DNA of 60,038 nucleotides from Aureispira sp964445645 (GTDB lineage: Bacteria > Bacteroidota > Bacteroidia > Chitinophagales > Saprospiraceae): contig CAYULH010000015.1 of the NCBI GenBank assembly GCA_964445645.1, positions 1-60,038 of the forward strand. The letters run 5' to 3'. The notes beneath the pieces were generated by a model. It was not told where the DNA came from and ran no database searches. It saw only the letters and a list, made by a program, of their open reading frames with translations. Shown piece after piece: positions 8,905 through 16,064 of the stretch (its first letter is position 1; each line of letters opens with the position of its first letter). A program made the position numbers and the translations under genes.

Positions 8905-8948
8905 AACAAGATTCCTAAGAACACTATCAAACAGACTCCAAATTAATT

Positions 8949-10382
8949 ATGGAAATCAGCAACTTTCAGAAAACTAAGATTTTAGCAACCGTGGGCCCTG
9001 CCTCCAACAATTACAGCACTTTGTTGGGCTTAATTAGAGCAGGAGTAGATGCGTTTAGGCTCAATTTTTCGCATGGTACACACGAAGATCATCTACAAGT
9101 TTATGAATACATTCAGCATATTAATAAAAAATACAGAACCAATATTGCCATCTTGGCAGATTTGCAAGGCCCCAAATTGAGGGTGGGAGAGATGGAGAAT
9201 GGTAAAATTCCACTCCAAAAAGGAGACATTCTTACTTTTGTTAATGAGCCTTGTGTGGGAACCGCCGAAAAAGTCTACATGAGCTATGAGCAATTTGCCC
9301 AAGATGTAAAAGTAGGCGAAAAGGTATTGGTAGATGATGGTAATGTGCAGTTATTGGTCAAATCTACCAATGGGGTTAATGAGGTGAAACTAGAGGTGTT
9401 GTATGGGGAGTATTTGGCCTCTCGCAAAGGGGTCAATTTGCCCCAAACACAGATTAGTTTGCCTTCTATGACAGAGAAGGACTTGCGAGATTTGGATTTT
9501 ATCTTGCAGTATGATTTTAACTGGATCGCCTTATCTTTTGTACGTACAGCAGATGATATTCACGAATTGCGTAAAAAGATAACAGCCAAAGGTTCTCGTG
9601 CCAAGATTATTGCCAAGGTCGAAAAACCAGAGGCTATTTCTAATATTGATAGTATTATAGAAGCAACTGATGGTGTCATGGTAGCACGTGGTGATTTGGG
9701 GGTAGAAGTCCCTATGCAACGTTTGCCAATGCTTCAAAAAATGATTGTAGATAAATGTATCCAAAAGGCCAAGCCTGTGATTGTGGCTACCCAGATGATG
9801 GATAGTATGATTAAAAATCCTACACCTACCCGTGCAGAAATTATTGATGTAGCCAATGCTGTCCTAGATGGTGCAGATGTGGTGATGCTAAGTGGCGAAA
9901 CGGCTATGGGTATTCATCCCATCAAGGTCGTACAGGCTATGAATGATATTATTGCAGAGGCCGAAAAAATGGATAGTGTGTATTATCGTTCGCTCACTCC
10001 TTCCGAAGAGTCCGACTCTTTTCACTCGGATGCTATTTGTTATAATGCCTGTAGAATAGCTCGACAAGTGGATGCCCATTGTATTATTGGAATGACCAAA
10101 TCAGGTTACACGGCTTTTATGGTTTCTAGTTATCGCCCACGCCAACACATCTTTATTTTTTCTTCGGATATTAATATGCTCAAGACTTTGAGTTTGGTTT
10201 GGGGCGTGCGTTGTTTTTATTATGATAAATTCACTAGTACCGATGATACGATTCACGATGTACAGGAATTTTTGATTAAAAGAGGGCACTTAAAGGCTGG
10301 AGATGTGGTTATTAATACAGGCTCTATGCCCCTTCATGCTCGCAAAAAAACCAATATGCTCAAAATTTCTGTAGTAGATTAA
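8949..10382 (+). CDS. pyk: Pyruvate kinase
   Basis: The 477-residue enzyme converts phosphoenolpyruvate and ADP to pyruvate and ATP, the last step of glycolysis. Diagnostic stretches are ATVGPASNN and RLNFSHGTHEDH at the N-terminus, LADLQGPKLRVG, the B-domain (about 75-170), the lysine signature IIAKVEKPEAISNID near 220, MVARGDLGVEVP near 245, the ATQMMDSMI and PTRAEIIDVANAVLDG motifs, and a C-terminal regulatory domain to residue 477. Length is typical. The amidase gene follows after 21 bp without a terminator, so the two are probably co-transcribed up to the terminator at 11373. Confidence 0.97.
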   Translation: MEISNFQKTKILATVGPASNNYSTLLGLIRAGVDAFRLNFSHGTHEDHLQVYEYIQHINKKYRTNIAILADLQGPKLRVGEMENGKIPLQKGDILTFVNEPCVGTAEKVYMSYEQFAQDVKVGEKVLVDDGNVQLLVKSTNGVNEVKLEVLYGEYLASRKGVNLPQTQISLPSMTEKDLRDLDFILQYDFNWIALSFVRTADDIHELRKKITAKGSRAKIIAKVEKPEAISNIDSIIEATDGVMVARGDLGVEVPMQRLPMLQKMIVDKCIQKAKPVIVATQMMDSMIKNPTPTRAEIIDVANAVLDGADVVMLSGETAMGIHPIKVVQAMNDIIAEAEKMDSVYYRSLTPSEESDSFHSDAICYNACRIARQVDAHCIIGMTKSGYTAFMVSSYRPRQHIFIFSSDINMLKTLSLVWGVRCFYYDKFTSTDDTIHDVQEFLIKRGHLKAGDVVINTGSMPLHARKKTNMLKISVVD

Positions 10383-10403
10383 TAAAATAATAAAACCCTA
10401 ATT

Positions 10404-11336
10404 ATGAGAAGAGGAGAAAAAGGCAGTGATGTCAAAAATTTGCAATATAGACTCAGACGAGTACTCAACCGAAACATTATAGTAGATGGCGATTTTGGCC
10501 CAGCTACAGAGCGTGCGGTCAAATTGTTCCAATCCTTGTATGCGCTAACTGTAGATGGCATTGCAGGGCCCAAAACCCAAAGCAAACTCAAGGATGTTTA
10601 TGCCGCCATGTTTTTGCAAAATTCGGGCTTGCTCCATTTTACCAAACGCAGATTTGTGGTGTTTGTAGATGCAGGGCATGGGGGGATTGATGATAGTGGG
10701 CGTTATACAACGTCTGGCAAACGGGCCTATCACCCCGAGTTAGAATTGCACGAAAGGGGGCATTATTACGAAGGGTACGAGAATAGAATCATTGCCGAAT
10801 CCTTTATTGAAGCCTGTACAGAAGCCGGTATTCAGTGTGTCAGAACCTATCACCCTTACATAGACACGCCCTTATCACAACGAACGAATGAAATTCGCAG
10901 TTGGCTCCGACGTGGTTATGTGGGTTATTTGCATTCTTTTCATTCCAATGCCATTTCGAGCAGTAATAGCCCTGCCAAACTAGATGCTACCAGAGGGTTT
11001 ATGGTATTTAATACCCGAGGAAATAACTTTTCGGACGATATTGCTACTGAGCATTTTAATAATGCCAAAGAGGCCGTAGGAAGTGACTGGGTGTATCGAA
11101 CCCAAACCAGAGAGGATGGCGATGTGGATTTTGAAGCCAATTTCCAGATTTTGAGAGAAACAGACTTGCGCGAATTCTATTGGTTTGGTGCTATCTTGGA
11201 GGAATGGGGCTTTCATACCTCCAAAACCGATGCTCAATTTATTATGAGTCCTCGCATTCGCCAAGCTCGGGTAGCGGCTGCCCTCAAAACAGCTCAATGG
11301 GTGAAGGAAAAAATTGAAAATCAATTGGGGCTGTAA
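10404..11336 (+). CDS. N-acetylmuramoyl-L-alanine amidase with N-terminal peptidoglycan-binding domain
   Basis: The 310-residue protein has a peptidoglycan-binding repeat (about 1-68, GSDVKNLQYRLRR, VDGDFGPATERAVKLFQ, VDGIAGPKTQ) followed by an Amidase_3 zinc domain (about 85-305). The zinc and catalytic residues are visible as His in DAGHGG, Glu in ENRIIAE, His in SFHSNA and Glu in EEWGF. Such enzymes cut the bond between N-acetylmuramic acid and the stem-peptide L-alanine. There is no signal peptide or lipobox, and the binding domain begins at residue 2, which is more like a phage endolysin or an enzyme exported by a non-Sec route. No holin or other phage gene is near. It is 21 bp downstream of pyk. 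Confidence 0.88.
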   Translation: MRRGEKGSDVKNLQYRLRRVLNRNIIVDGDFGPATERAVKLFQSLYALTVDGIAGPKTQSKLKDVYAAMFLQNSGLLHFTKRRFVVFVDAGHGGIDDSGRYTTSGKRAYHPELELHERGHYYEGYENRIIAESFIEACTEAGIQCVRTYHPYIDTPLSQRTNEIRSWLRRGYVGYLHSFHSNAISSSNSPAKLDATRGFMVFNTRGNNFSDDIATEHFNNAKEAVGSDWVYRTQTREDGDVDFEANFQILRETDLREFYWFGAILEEWGFHTSKTDAQFIMSPRIRQARVAAALKTAQWVKEKIENQLGL

Positions 11337-11372
11337 ACATACAAGACTTCTATCGTGTTGTTGCTTAAAGGG

Positions 11373-11406
11373 GCTGTCGAGAACTTGTATTCTCGACAGC
11401 TTTTTT
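11373..11406 (+). terminator. Rho-independent terminator of the pyk-amidase unit
   Basis: GCTGTCGAGAA (11373-11383) pairs perfectly with TTCTCGACAGC (11390-11400) and is followed by TTTTTT. An 11-bp GC-containing stem with a 6-nt loop and U-run is a textbook intrinsic terminator, 36 bp after the amidase stop. Confidence 0.9.
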
Positions 11407-11448
11407 GGTGCGATACGGTTGCGCTTTTCTTCAATCTTAGAACCTTTT

Positions 11449-12117
11449 TCAATTATGCGCTTCTACTTTTGCTTCTTTTCCCCCTTTGATCAAGAGCCAA
11501 ACAGCAAGCCCCAACTCTCCAATTGTCATCGGCAAGGCCAAAACCATTACTAAGGTATCTACCAATTGGGCATCTGGGCTTACCAATTTTAATGCAGACA
11601 CTACAACATAAGATACTCCTGCTAGTAGGGTTATATACCACAAAATTTGGGGAATTTTTTGATGAAGCTTCATCAAAAAACCAATCAGTAATATATGAAA
11701 ACCAAATACAACCAACCCACCATTCCAAATGGTCTGAAACATTTGAAAATTAGTACTCGCCAATTGATTGGTCAGTTCACTGCTGTTTAAGTTTTTTGTT
11801 AGGTAATAAGTTGCCATTGCAAAAATAACCGTATAAACCCCTCTAATTATGCCCGAAACAAGAGACATAGTTGGGTGATCTTCTTCAAAATATTTGTACA
11901 AGGTATAAGAGACGATAAAATCCAAAATAATAATTATTAGGATTCCAACCAGCATACTTTGATACAATCCTCTATTCTGAATAATAGTGTCTTTTAGGAA
12001 GTCAAATTGCTCAGGATTGTCAAATTGTGTGTAAGCATAACCAATTGAAAATCCTGCCAGAACGGTCATTAAAAGCAGTGAAATGCTTGTAATTATTGCT
12101 ACTCTTCGTTGATTCAT
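11449..12117 (-). CDS. DUF4386 family integral membrane protein
   Basis: The 222-residue protein has six hydrophobic segments (about 9-29, 53-73, 87-107, 130-150, 158-178 and 190-212). The layout and phrases such as ALKLVSPD near the penultimate helix match the DUF4386 membrane family, whose function is unknown. The ATG at 12117 follows a TTG-rich AT leader without a recognised promoter. Upstream is the repeat-rich gap 12118-12713. The 3' end faces the pyk-amidase transcript, with the terminator at 11373-11406 between them. Confidence 0.75.
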   Translation of the reverse strand: MNQRRVAIITSISLLLMTVLAGFSIGYAYTQFDNPEQFDFLKDTIIQNRGLYQSMLVGILIIIILDFIVSYTLYKYFEEDHPTMSLVSGIIRGVYTVIFAMATYYLTKNLNSSELTNQLASTNFQMFQTIWNGGLVVFGFHILLIGFLMKLHQKIPQILWYITLLAGVSYVVVSALKLVSPDAQLVDTLVMVLALPMTIGELGLAVWLLIKGGKEAKVEAHN

Positions 12118-12154
12118 CGTTGTTTATTTTTTTGATTGCTAGAATCATTACTTC

Positions 12155-12350
12155 ATTAGTCTGTATACTATACAAACTAATTCAGATCGCTTTGCGAGTG
12201 TTGAAAATCGTATCTAATTGATTATCAGTTTATTACAGAAAACAAACCAAGGTTGTAAAAGAATGATAATCAATTAGATACAAAATGCTTTTTTAGCTTA
12301 CTGATTAGTCTGTACACTGTACAAACTAAGTCAGATCGCTTTGCGAGTGT
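12155..12350. repeat. Pair of 47-bp direct repeats with compensating palindrome changes
   Basis: The copies at 12155-12201 and 12304-12350 match at 44 of 47 bases, 149 bp apart. Each contains an odd palindrome: TGTATA-C-TATACA in the first copy and TGTACA-C-TGTACA in the second. Two of the three differences fall at symmetry-related positions and keep the dyad intact. Both copies end with CAGATCGCTTTGCGAGTGT. A looser inverted copy of that ending occurs at 12425-12442. Confidence 0.75.
12210..12281. repeat. 17-bp perfect inverted repeat
   Basis: GTATCTAATTGATTATC (12210-12226) is the exact reverse complement of GATAATCAATTAGATAC (12265-12281), with 38 nt between. It lies between the two 47-bp direct repeats, so together they make a composite structure rather than isolated sites. 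Confidence 0.75.
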
Positions 12351-12361
12351 AAAAAAAGTAA

Positions 12362-12590
12362 AAACCGAGGCAACGCCAAGCTCACGAGCGTAGCGAGCTA
12401 AACCGAACTTGTGAGCTCATAAGCACTCGTGAAACGATCTGATATATTTGATATAGTATATCAAATAATCAGCCGCACTAACCCAGCTTGCTGGCTCACG
12501 AGCAACGCGAGCTAACCGAACCGTAGGTGAGCTCATAAGCGAACCGAGCCTGCGAGCTCACGAACAACGTGAGTAACAAAGCGCACTAAT
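12362..12590. repeat. Second cluster of the ACCGA...GAGCTCA repeat family, with a central palindrome
   Basis: About five loose copies of the ACCGAG-spacer-GAGCTCA unit are seen (near 12363, 12402, 12480, 12514 and 12543), often followed by TAAGCG or CGAGCG. In the middle is an AT-rich dyad at 12439-12472: CTGAT, one bulged A, then TATTTGATATA around a single G, mirrored by TATATCAAATA and ATCAG. No ORF is credible across 12118-12713. The last part, 12600-12713, is plain AT-rich DNA. Confidence 0.6.
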
Positions 12591-12713
12591 CCACGAAGTA
12601 TTATAGAATATTACAAATCTGTTTTGCTCTACCCATAGATGTTTATTTAATAATTGCTGAGTAGAATTACAAAATAAGATGAATGTATTCGTTTGACTGC
12701 TGCGTATCCTCCC

Positions 12714-13862
12714 TTATTCATGTTTATATTTATGAGTTTGATTCTCAATGATATTCGTTTCTTCAGGTACTTTATTATTGGAGCTATTTTTAAAATTAAT
12801 CCCTATCTCTCCATTCAAGATAATATTATTAGAGGAAATAAGGTTTGAATTGCTTTCATCCAACTGAATTCCACCAGAACCATTTTGAATTATTTGATTA
12901 TTAGCAATAATTGCTCGTTTTGAATTTCTTAATCTTATTCCCCATTCTTCATTATCAATTATTTGGTTGCTAATAAAAGAATTGTTGTAGGAACTATTCT
13001 GATTATTAGAGTCTTCATAGTAAAAAATTCCATGGCATTTATTATTTCTTATAATATTATTAGAGACAATGTTTTTTTGAGCACCATTTCCTAAAAAAAT
13101 GCCAGACTTGGTCTTGCCTGGTACACAAGTATCGCCACCGTTATTATAAACTTGATTATTAGAAATAATACAATTTTGTGGGCCATCTCCTGCCAACGAT
13201 ACAATACCATCCAATCCTATTCCATGAAAATAATTGGAGTAGCTATGATTGCCAACGATACTGATAAATTTAGATTTATTGACCGAAATACCAATTCTAT
13301 TATCTGTAGTATGATTAAGTTCTATATTGCAAAATGAAACCCCTCCTTCATCATCAGTAATTGCAATACCAGTGCCTGTTGAGCTGTTAGCCCCCTCGAC
13401 ATAATTATTTTGAATGTTGATATTATTAGTATTTGGTCCTCGCAGCAAAATACCTTTATTTCTAAAACCAGTAATTTTTAATCCGCTAACATCTACATTT
13501 CTTGAATTTTTTATTTGAATTCCCTTTGCTGTTGAATCTACATTAGAGCCATTGTAAATCAAAGCTCCAATATTATCACCTATAATACGGACATTGTCAC
13601 AGTTAGTCACTCCAAGTATCCCATAATTTCGGTGCAACCTTCCATGAATCCTTAATACTATATTACTTTTTAAGCTTATAAAAGGAACATTGTAGTAATC
13701 ATCATTATCAATCTGTATGCACCCACCACCACTATTCGATAAATTAGAAATTATATTGTTAATGCCTGCAATATTAGTCTGGTTTACCTGAATACAATTT
13801 TGAGCATCTATTCTGCATATTTCTATTAAAAAAATAAATATAAATATTGATTTAAATTTCAT
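12714..13862 (-). CDS. Secreted right-handed parallel beta-helix protein
   Basis: The 382-residue product has a signal peptide (about 1-20) and then at least ten short coils of the pectate-lyase/NosD type, seen as repeated phrases like NNIISNL, ISNNQVYNNGG, SNNIIRNNKCHGIFY, ANNQIIQNGSGGIQL and SSNNIILNGEIGINF. The N-terminal part is like the cap of pectate-lyase 3-like folds. No catalytic lyase motif could be picked out, so substrate and activity are unknown; it could be a polysaccharide-active enzyme or a surface scaffold. No type IX sorting domain is present. The gene is clearly richer in A and T than its neighbours and adjoins a repeat cluster, which suggests later acquisition. Confidence 0.8.
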   Translation of the reverse strand: MKFKSIFIFIFLIEICRIDAQNCIQVNQTNIAGINNIISNLSNSGGGCIQIDNDDYYNVPFISLKSNIVLRIHGRLHRNYGILGVTNCDNVRIIGDNIGALIYNGSNVDSTAKGIQIKNSRNVDVSGLKITGFRNKGILLRGPNTNNINIQNNYVEGANSSTGTGIAITDDEGGVSFCNIELNHTTDNRIGISVNKSKFISIVGNHSYSNYFHGIGLDGIVSLAGDGPQNCIISNNQVYNNGGDTCVPGKTKSGIFLGNGAQKNIVSNNIIRNNKCHGIFYYEDSNNQNSSYNNSFISNQIIDNEEWGIRLRNSKRAIIANNQIIQNGSGGIQLDESNSNLISSNNIILNGEIGINFKNSSNNKVPEETNIIENQTHKYKHE

Positions 13863-14032
13863 AATACCTCTACATTTGAATTAAAAATAAAACCATACAT
13901 ATATCGAGAGGCCAATATAAGCAAACTTGTCAAGTGGTTTTAATTGTAGAATACCTTTTTTATAAAAAAAATTAAAATACAAAGTGTTTTTGTTCGGGAA
14001 ATAAAACCTTTTTCCATTGATTAATTACTGGG

Positions 14033-14464
14033 CTAGGTTTTGGAATACATAGTAGTTTTATAATTTTGTTGCAACCGCTCCATAAATGCTGCTTTGTTGG
14101 CTTTCATAAGCTCAAGCTCCTTGCTCTCTCTCATAATAGGATTGTATTCCCGCAAATTTTGGTCGCTCCATATAGCCAATTCTACCACCACAGGGGTTAG
14201 CGCTAACCCTTTTTCAGTGAGATGATAAAGTTTAGTCTTTTTATTGGTTGGATGATTCTTTCTCTCAATAAGCCCATATTGTTCTAAGCATTTAAGTTTC
14301 AGTGTAAGAATACTAGTAGAGATAGCTTCATCACCCTCCATAAAATCTTTGAATGTTTCCATTCCCTGAATAAGCATTTGCTTAATGATTATCAGCATCC
14401 ATTTGTCCCCCAGCACATCAAGAGCCGAAGTAATAGGGCAATCGCATCTAAATTTTTGATTCAT
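14033..14464 (-). CDS. HxlR-family winged-helix transcriptional regulator
   Basis: The 143-residue protein opens with CDCPITSALDVLGDKWMLIIIKQML, the family signature with an N-terminal cysteine, then the recognition part (SILTLKLKCLEQYGLIERK) and the wing (KTKLYHLTEKGLALTPVV). HxlR proteins are dimeric repressors or activators, some of which sense redox or electrophiles through that cysteine. It is transcribed away from the membrane-protein gene at 14725, and two identical dyads between them (14651-14671 and 14682-14702) are good candidates for its binding sites. The C-terminal tail (about 110-143) is a helical extension. Confidence 0.9.
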   Translation of the reverse strand: MNQKFRCDCPITSALDVLGDKWMLIIIKQMLIQGMETFKDFMEGDEAISTSILTLKLKCLEQYGLIERKNHPTNKKTKLYHLTEKGLALTPVVVELAIWSDQNLREYNPIMRESKELELMKANKAAFMERLQQNYKTTMYSKT

Positions 14465-14650
14465 AACTATAATATTATTTTAAATTCAACTTGGTAGCTA
14501 TAGTACTGCCGAGTACGTGAGTATCTGCAAACAAACAAAGCAGTAGCACTTTTTAATGCAGTGTTTAGCCCCATTCCAAGTCTCTAACATCTCTGCTAAA
14601 ACCTTTTTGTGCTGCACCCAGTTCAAAAAAGTAAAATATTTTGAAGATTA

Positions 14651-14702
14651 TTACTTGCAAATCCAAAGTAATTATGTATTTTTACTTCGTAAACAAAAGT
14701 AA
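14651..14702. promoter_or_regulatory. Tandem TTACTT-N9-AAGTAA operator
   Basis: TTACTT, nine bases, AAGTAA occurs twice: 14651-14671 and 14682-14702. The starts are 31 bp apart, close to three helical turns, and the second copy ends 22 bp before the ATG at 14725. The half-site contains TACT/AGTA, which is like sites described for HxlR-type regulators such as YodB. Regulation by the divergent HxlR protein is an inference. Confidence 0.65.
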
Positions 14703-14724
14703 TAAATCTTTTACAAATGACATT

Positions 14725-15261
14725 ATGAGCGAAATACAAATTTCAACACTAGGATTGGCCTTGTCCATTATTCCCGTTACACTTCATGGAATCGAAGTAA
14801 TTTTTCCGATGTATGCCCGACTAATTGTCAATTGGGTCTTGCCTTTTTTTGGACTCAAAACCCCAAGTAGCGCAACCGCTTTGACTAAGGAAGACCAACT
14901 CACCATGCTTGATGCCGCTCTAGCGGCTTCCCCAAAAGAAAAATTGACCAATGCAAAAGATTATATTTTTCTGTTGCTTTTTGAACAGCGTCAAGGAGCA
15001 GTAGGATTTATAGCAGTGGCTGTAGCTGCCGTTTATGGAATGGGGATTGAGCTTGCCGCCCGCCAACCTCTACACCTTCTTTTTTTGGTGGTGGCCGTTT
15101 TGATGATGTTAGCCAATGCCAATCAAGCTGGATTTTTGCCATTCTTTGGTAAGCACCCAAGAGTTTCCAAACATGGCAGAAATGTAGGTATTGTATTCAC
15201 TCCCTTTTGGTTGGTTGTTGCTCTACTAAATTGGTTGGCGTTCTCTTATGTAGTGGCTTAG
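14725..15261 (+). CDS. Unrecognised integral membrane protein
   Basis: From the ATG at 14725 the product is 178 residues with four hydrophobic segments (about 5-25, 33-45 weaker, 87-105, 112-130 and 150-172) and a polar loop at about 46-75. I do not recognise the family. An in-frame upstream start at 14641 exists, but it would translate through both copies of the tandem operator, so the downstream ATG is preferred. Divergence from an HxlR regulator with paired dyads in between suggests that this is the regulated target, as is common for HxlR partners (often oxidoreductases or small membrane proteins). Function is not assigned. Confidence 0.65.
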   Translation: MSEIQISTLGLALSIIPVTLHGIEVIFPMYARLIVNWVLPFFGLKTPSSATALTKEDQLTMLDAALAASPKEKLTNAKDYIFLLLFEQRQGAVGFIAVAVAAVYGMGIELAARQPLHLLFLVVAVLMMLANANQAGFLPFFGKHPRVSKHGRNVGIVFTPFWLVVALLNWLAFSYVVA

Positions 15262-15285
15262 TTGTATACCCTTAAAAATAAGGTC

Positions 15286-15336
15286 TGCCCCTAGTGTTGT
15301 GGTTTGTACCTTTGGTACGCTTCTACAGTAGGGGCA
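15286..15336. repeat. Inverted repeat TGCCCCTA/TAGGGGCA with inner hairpin
   Basis: TGCCCCTA (15286-15293) pairs with TAGGGGCA (15329-15336), and inside it GTACC-TTT-GGTAC forms a second hairpin at 15306-15318. It lies 25 bp after the stop of the membrane-protein gene and may act as its 3' structure. The right arm (GTAGGGGCAAG) resembles the GTAGGGACAAGG arm of the palindrome at 55829. Confidence 0.5.
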
Positions 15337-15520
15337 AGCCTACTTTATCTAGCGGGGGCTGTTGGTTTAGTTTGATGGAATAGTAGATACAACTTAAATA
15401 CTTTCCTTGTTTTTGAGTGTATGACATATTGTTTCAAAAAGCTTAGATTACAGTTAGATAGGGCTTGATCGGTGAAACTCATTGTCTTCCAACTGTCAAA
15501 AGTATTTCTACTTATTATAC

Positions 15521-15562
15521 TTTCAAAATTTTTTGAAAACAGATGCAATAAGCGTATCTTTG
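15521..15562 (+). promoter_or_regulatory. Promoter with overlapping palindrome for the GbsR-type regulator
   Basis: TTTG (15532-15535), 19 bp, TATCTTTG (15555-15562) is an exact match to the Bacteroidota promoter TTTG-N19-TAnnTTTG. A perfect 18-bp palindrome TTTCAAAA-TT-TTTTGAAA (15521-15538) covers the -33 element. The ATG begins only 4 bp after the -7 box, so the message would be leaderless or nearly so. Binding by the encoded regulator is inferred. Confidence 0.65.
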
Positions 15563-15566
15563 AAGT

Positions 15567-16064
15567 ATGAAAATAGATGAAGCAAAACAGGAATTTATCC
15601 AAGCATGGGGGACCTTGGGTTCTAATTGGGGAATTAATCGTACCATGGCACAAGTACATGCCTTGCTCTTAATTTCCTCTGAAGCCCTATGTGCAGACGA
15701 CATCATGGAGAAACTCAAAATCTCCAGAGGCAATGCCAACATGAATATTCGAGCCTTGATTGATTGGGGATTGGTGTTCAAACAACTCAAACCGGGGGAA
15801 CGTAGAGAGTATTTTGTCAGCGAACGGGATATGTGGAAGGTGGTGCGCCAAATTATCATTCACAGAAAGAAAAAAGAACTAGAACCTGTCATTAAGATTC
15901 TGGATAATGTGAGCGATGTAGAGGGAAGTTCTGAAGAAAAAGAAGCCTTCCTAGAGGTCATCAAGGACATTCAACTCTTTGCCACCAAAGCCGATAAAAC
16001 CTTGGATAAGATGATCGAATCGGATGCCAATTGGTTGATGAAGACTTTTATGAAGATGATTTAA
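15567..16064 (+). CDS. GbsR/MarR-family transcriptional regulator
   Basis: The 165-residue protein begins KIDEAKQEFIQAWGTLGSNW, the opening of GbsR-type regulators, followed by a winged helix (ALCADDIMEKLKISRGNANMNIRALIDWGLV, about 45-75) and a wing (KPGERREYFVSERD). The rest is a helical dimerisation region. In Bacillus the founding member represses glycine-betaine synthesis, but the family is broad and the target here is unknown. The ATG at 15567 is required to keep the conserved N-terminus, even though it lies almost on the predicted transcription start. The 3' end overlaps the convergent recO stop by 4 bp. Confidence 0.88.
   Translation: MKIDEAKQEFIQAWGTLGSNWGINRTMAQVHALLLISSEALCADDIMEKLKISRGNANMNIRALIDWGLVFKQLKPGERREYFVSERDMWKVVRQIIIHRKKKELEPVIKILDNVSDVEGSSEEKEAFLEVIKDIQLFATKADKTLDKMIESDANWLMKTFMKMI

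Noticed and set aside
10404..11336. Prophage remnant around the amidase gene
   Set aside because: Neighbours are pyk and a DUF4386 membrane gene, with no holin, tail, integrase or attachment repeats.
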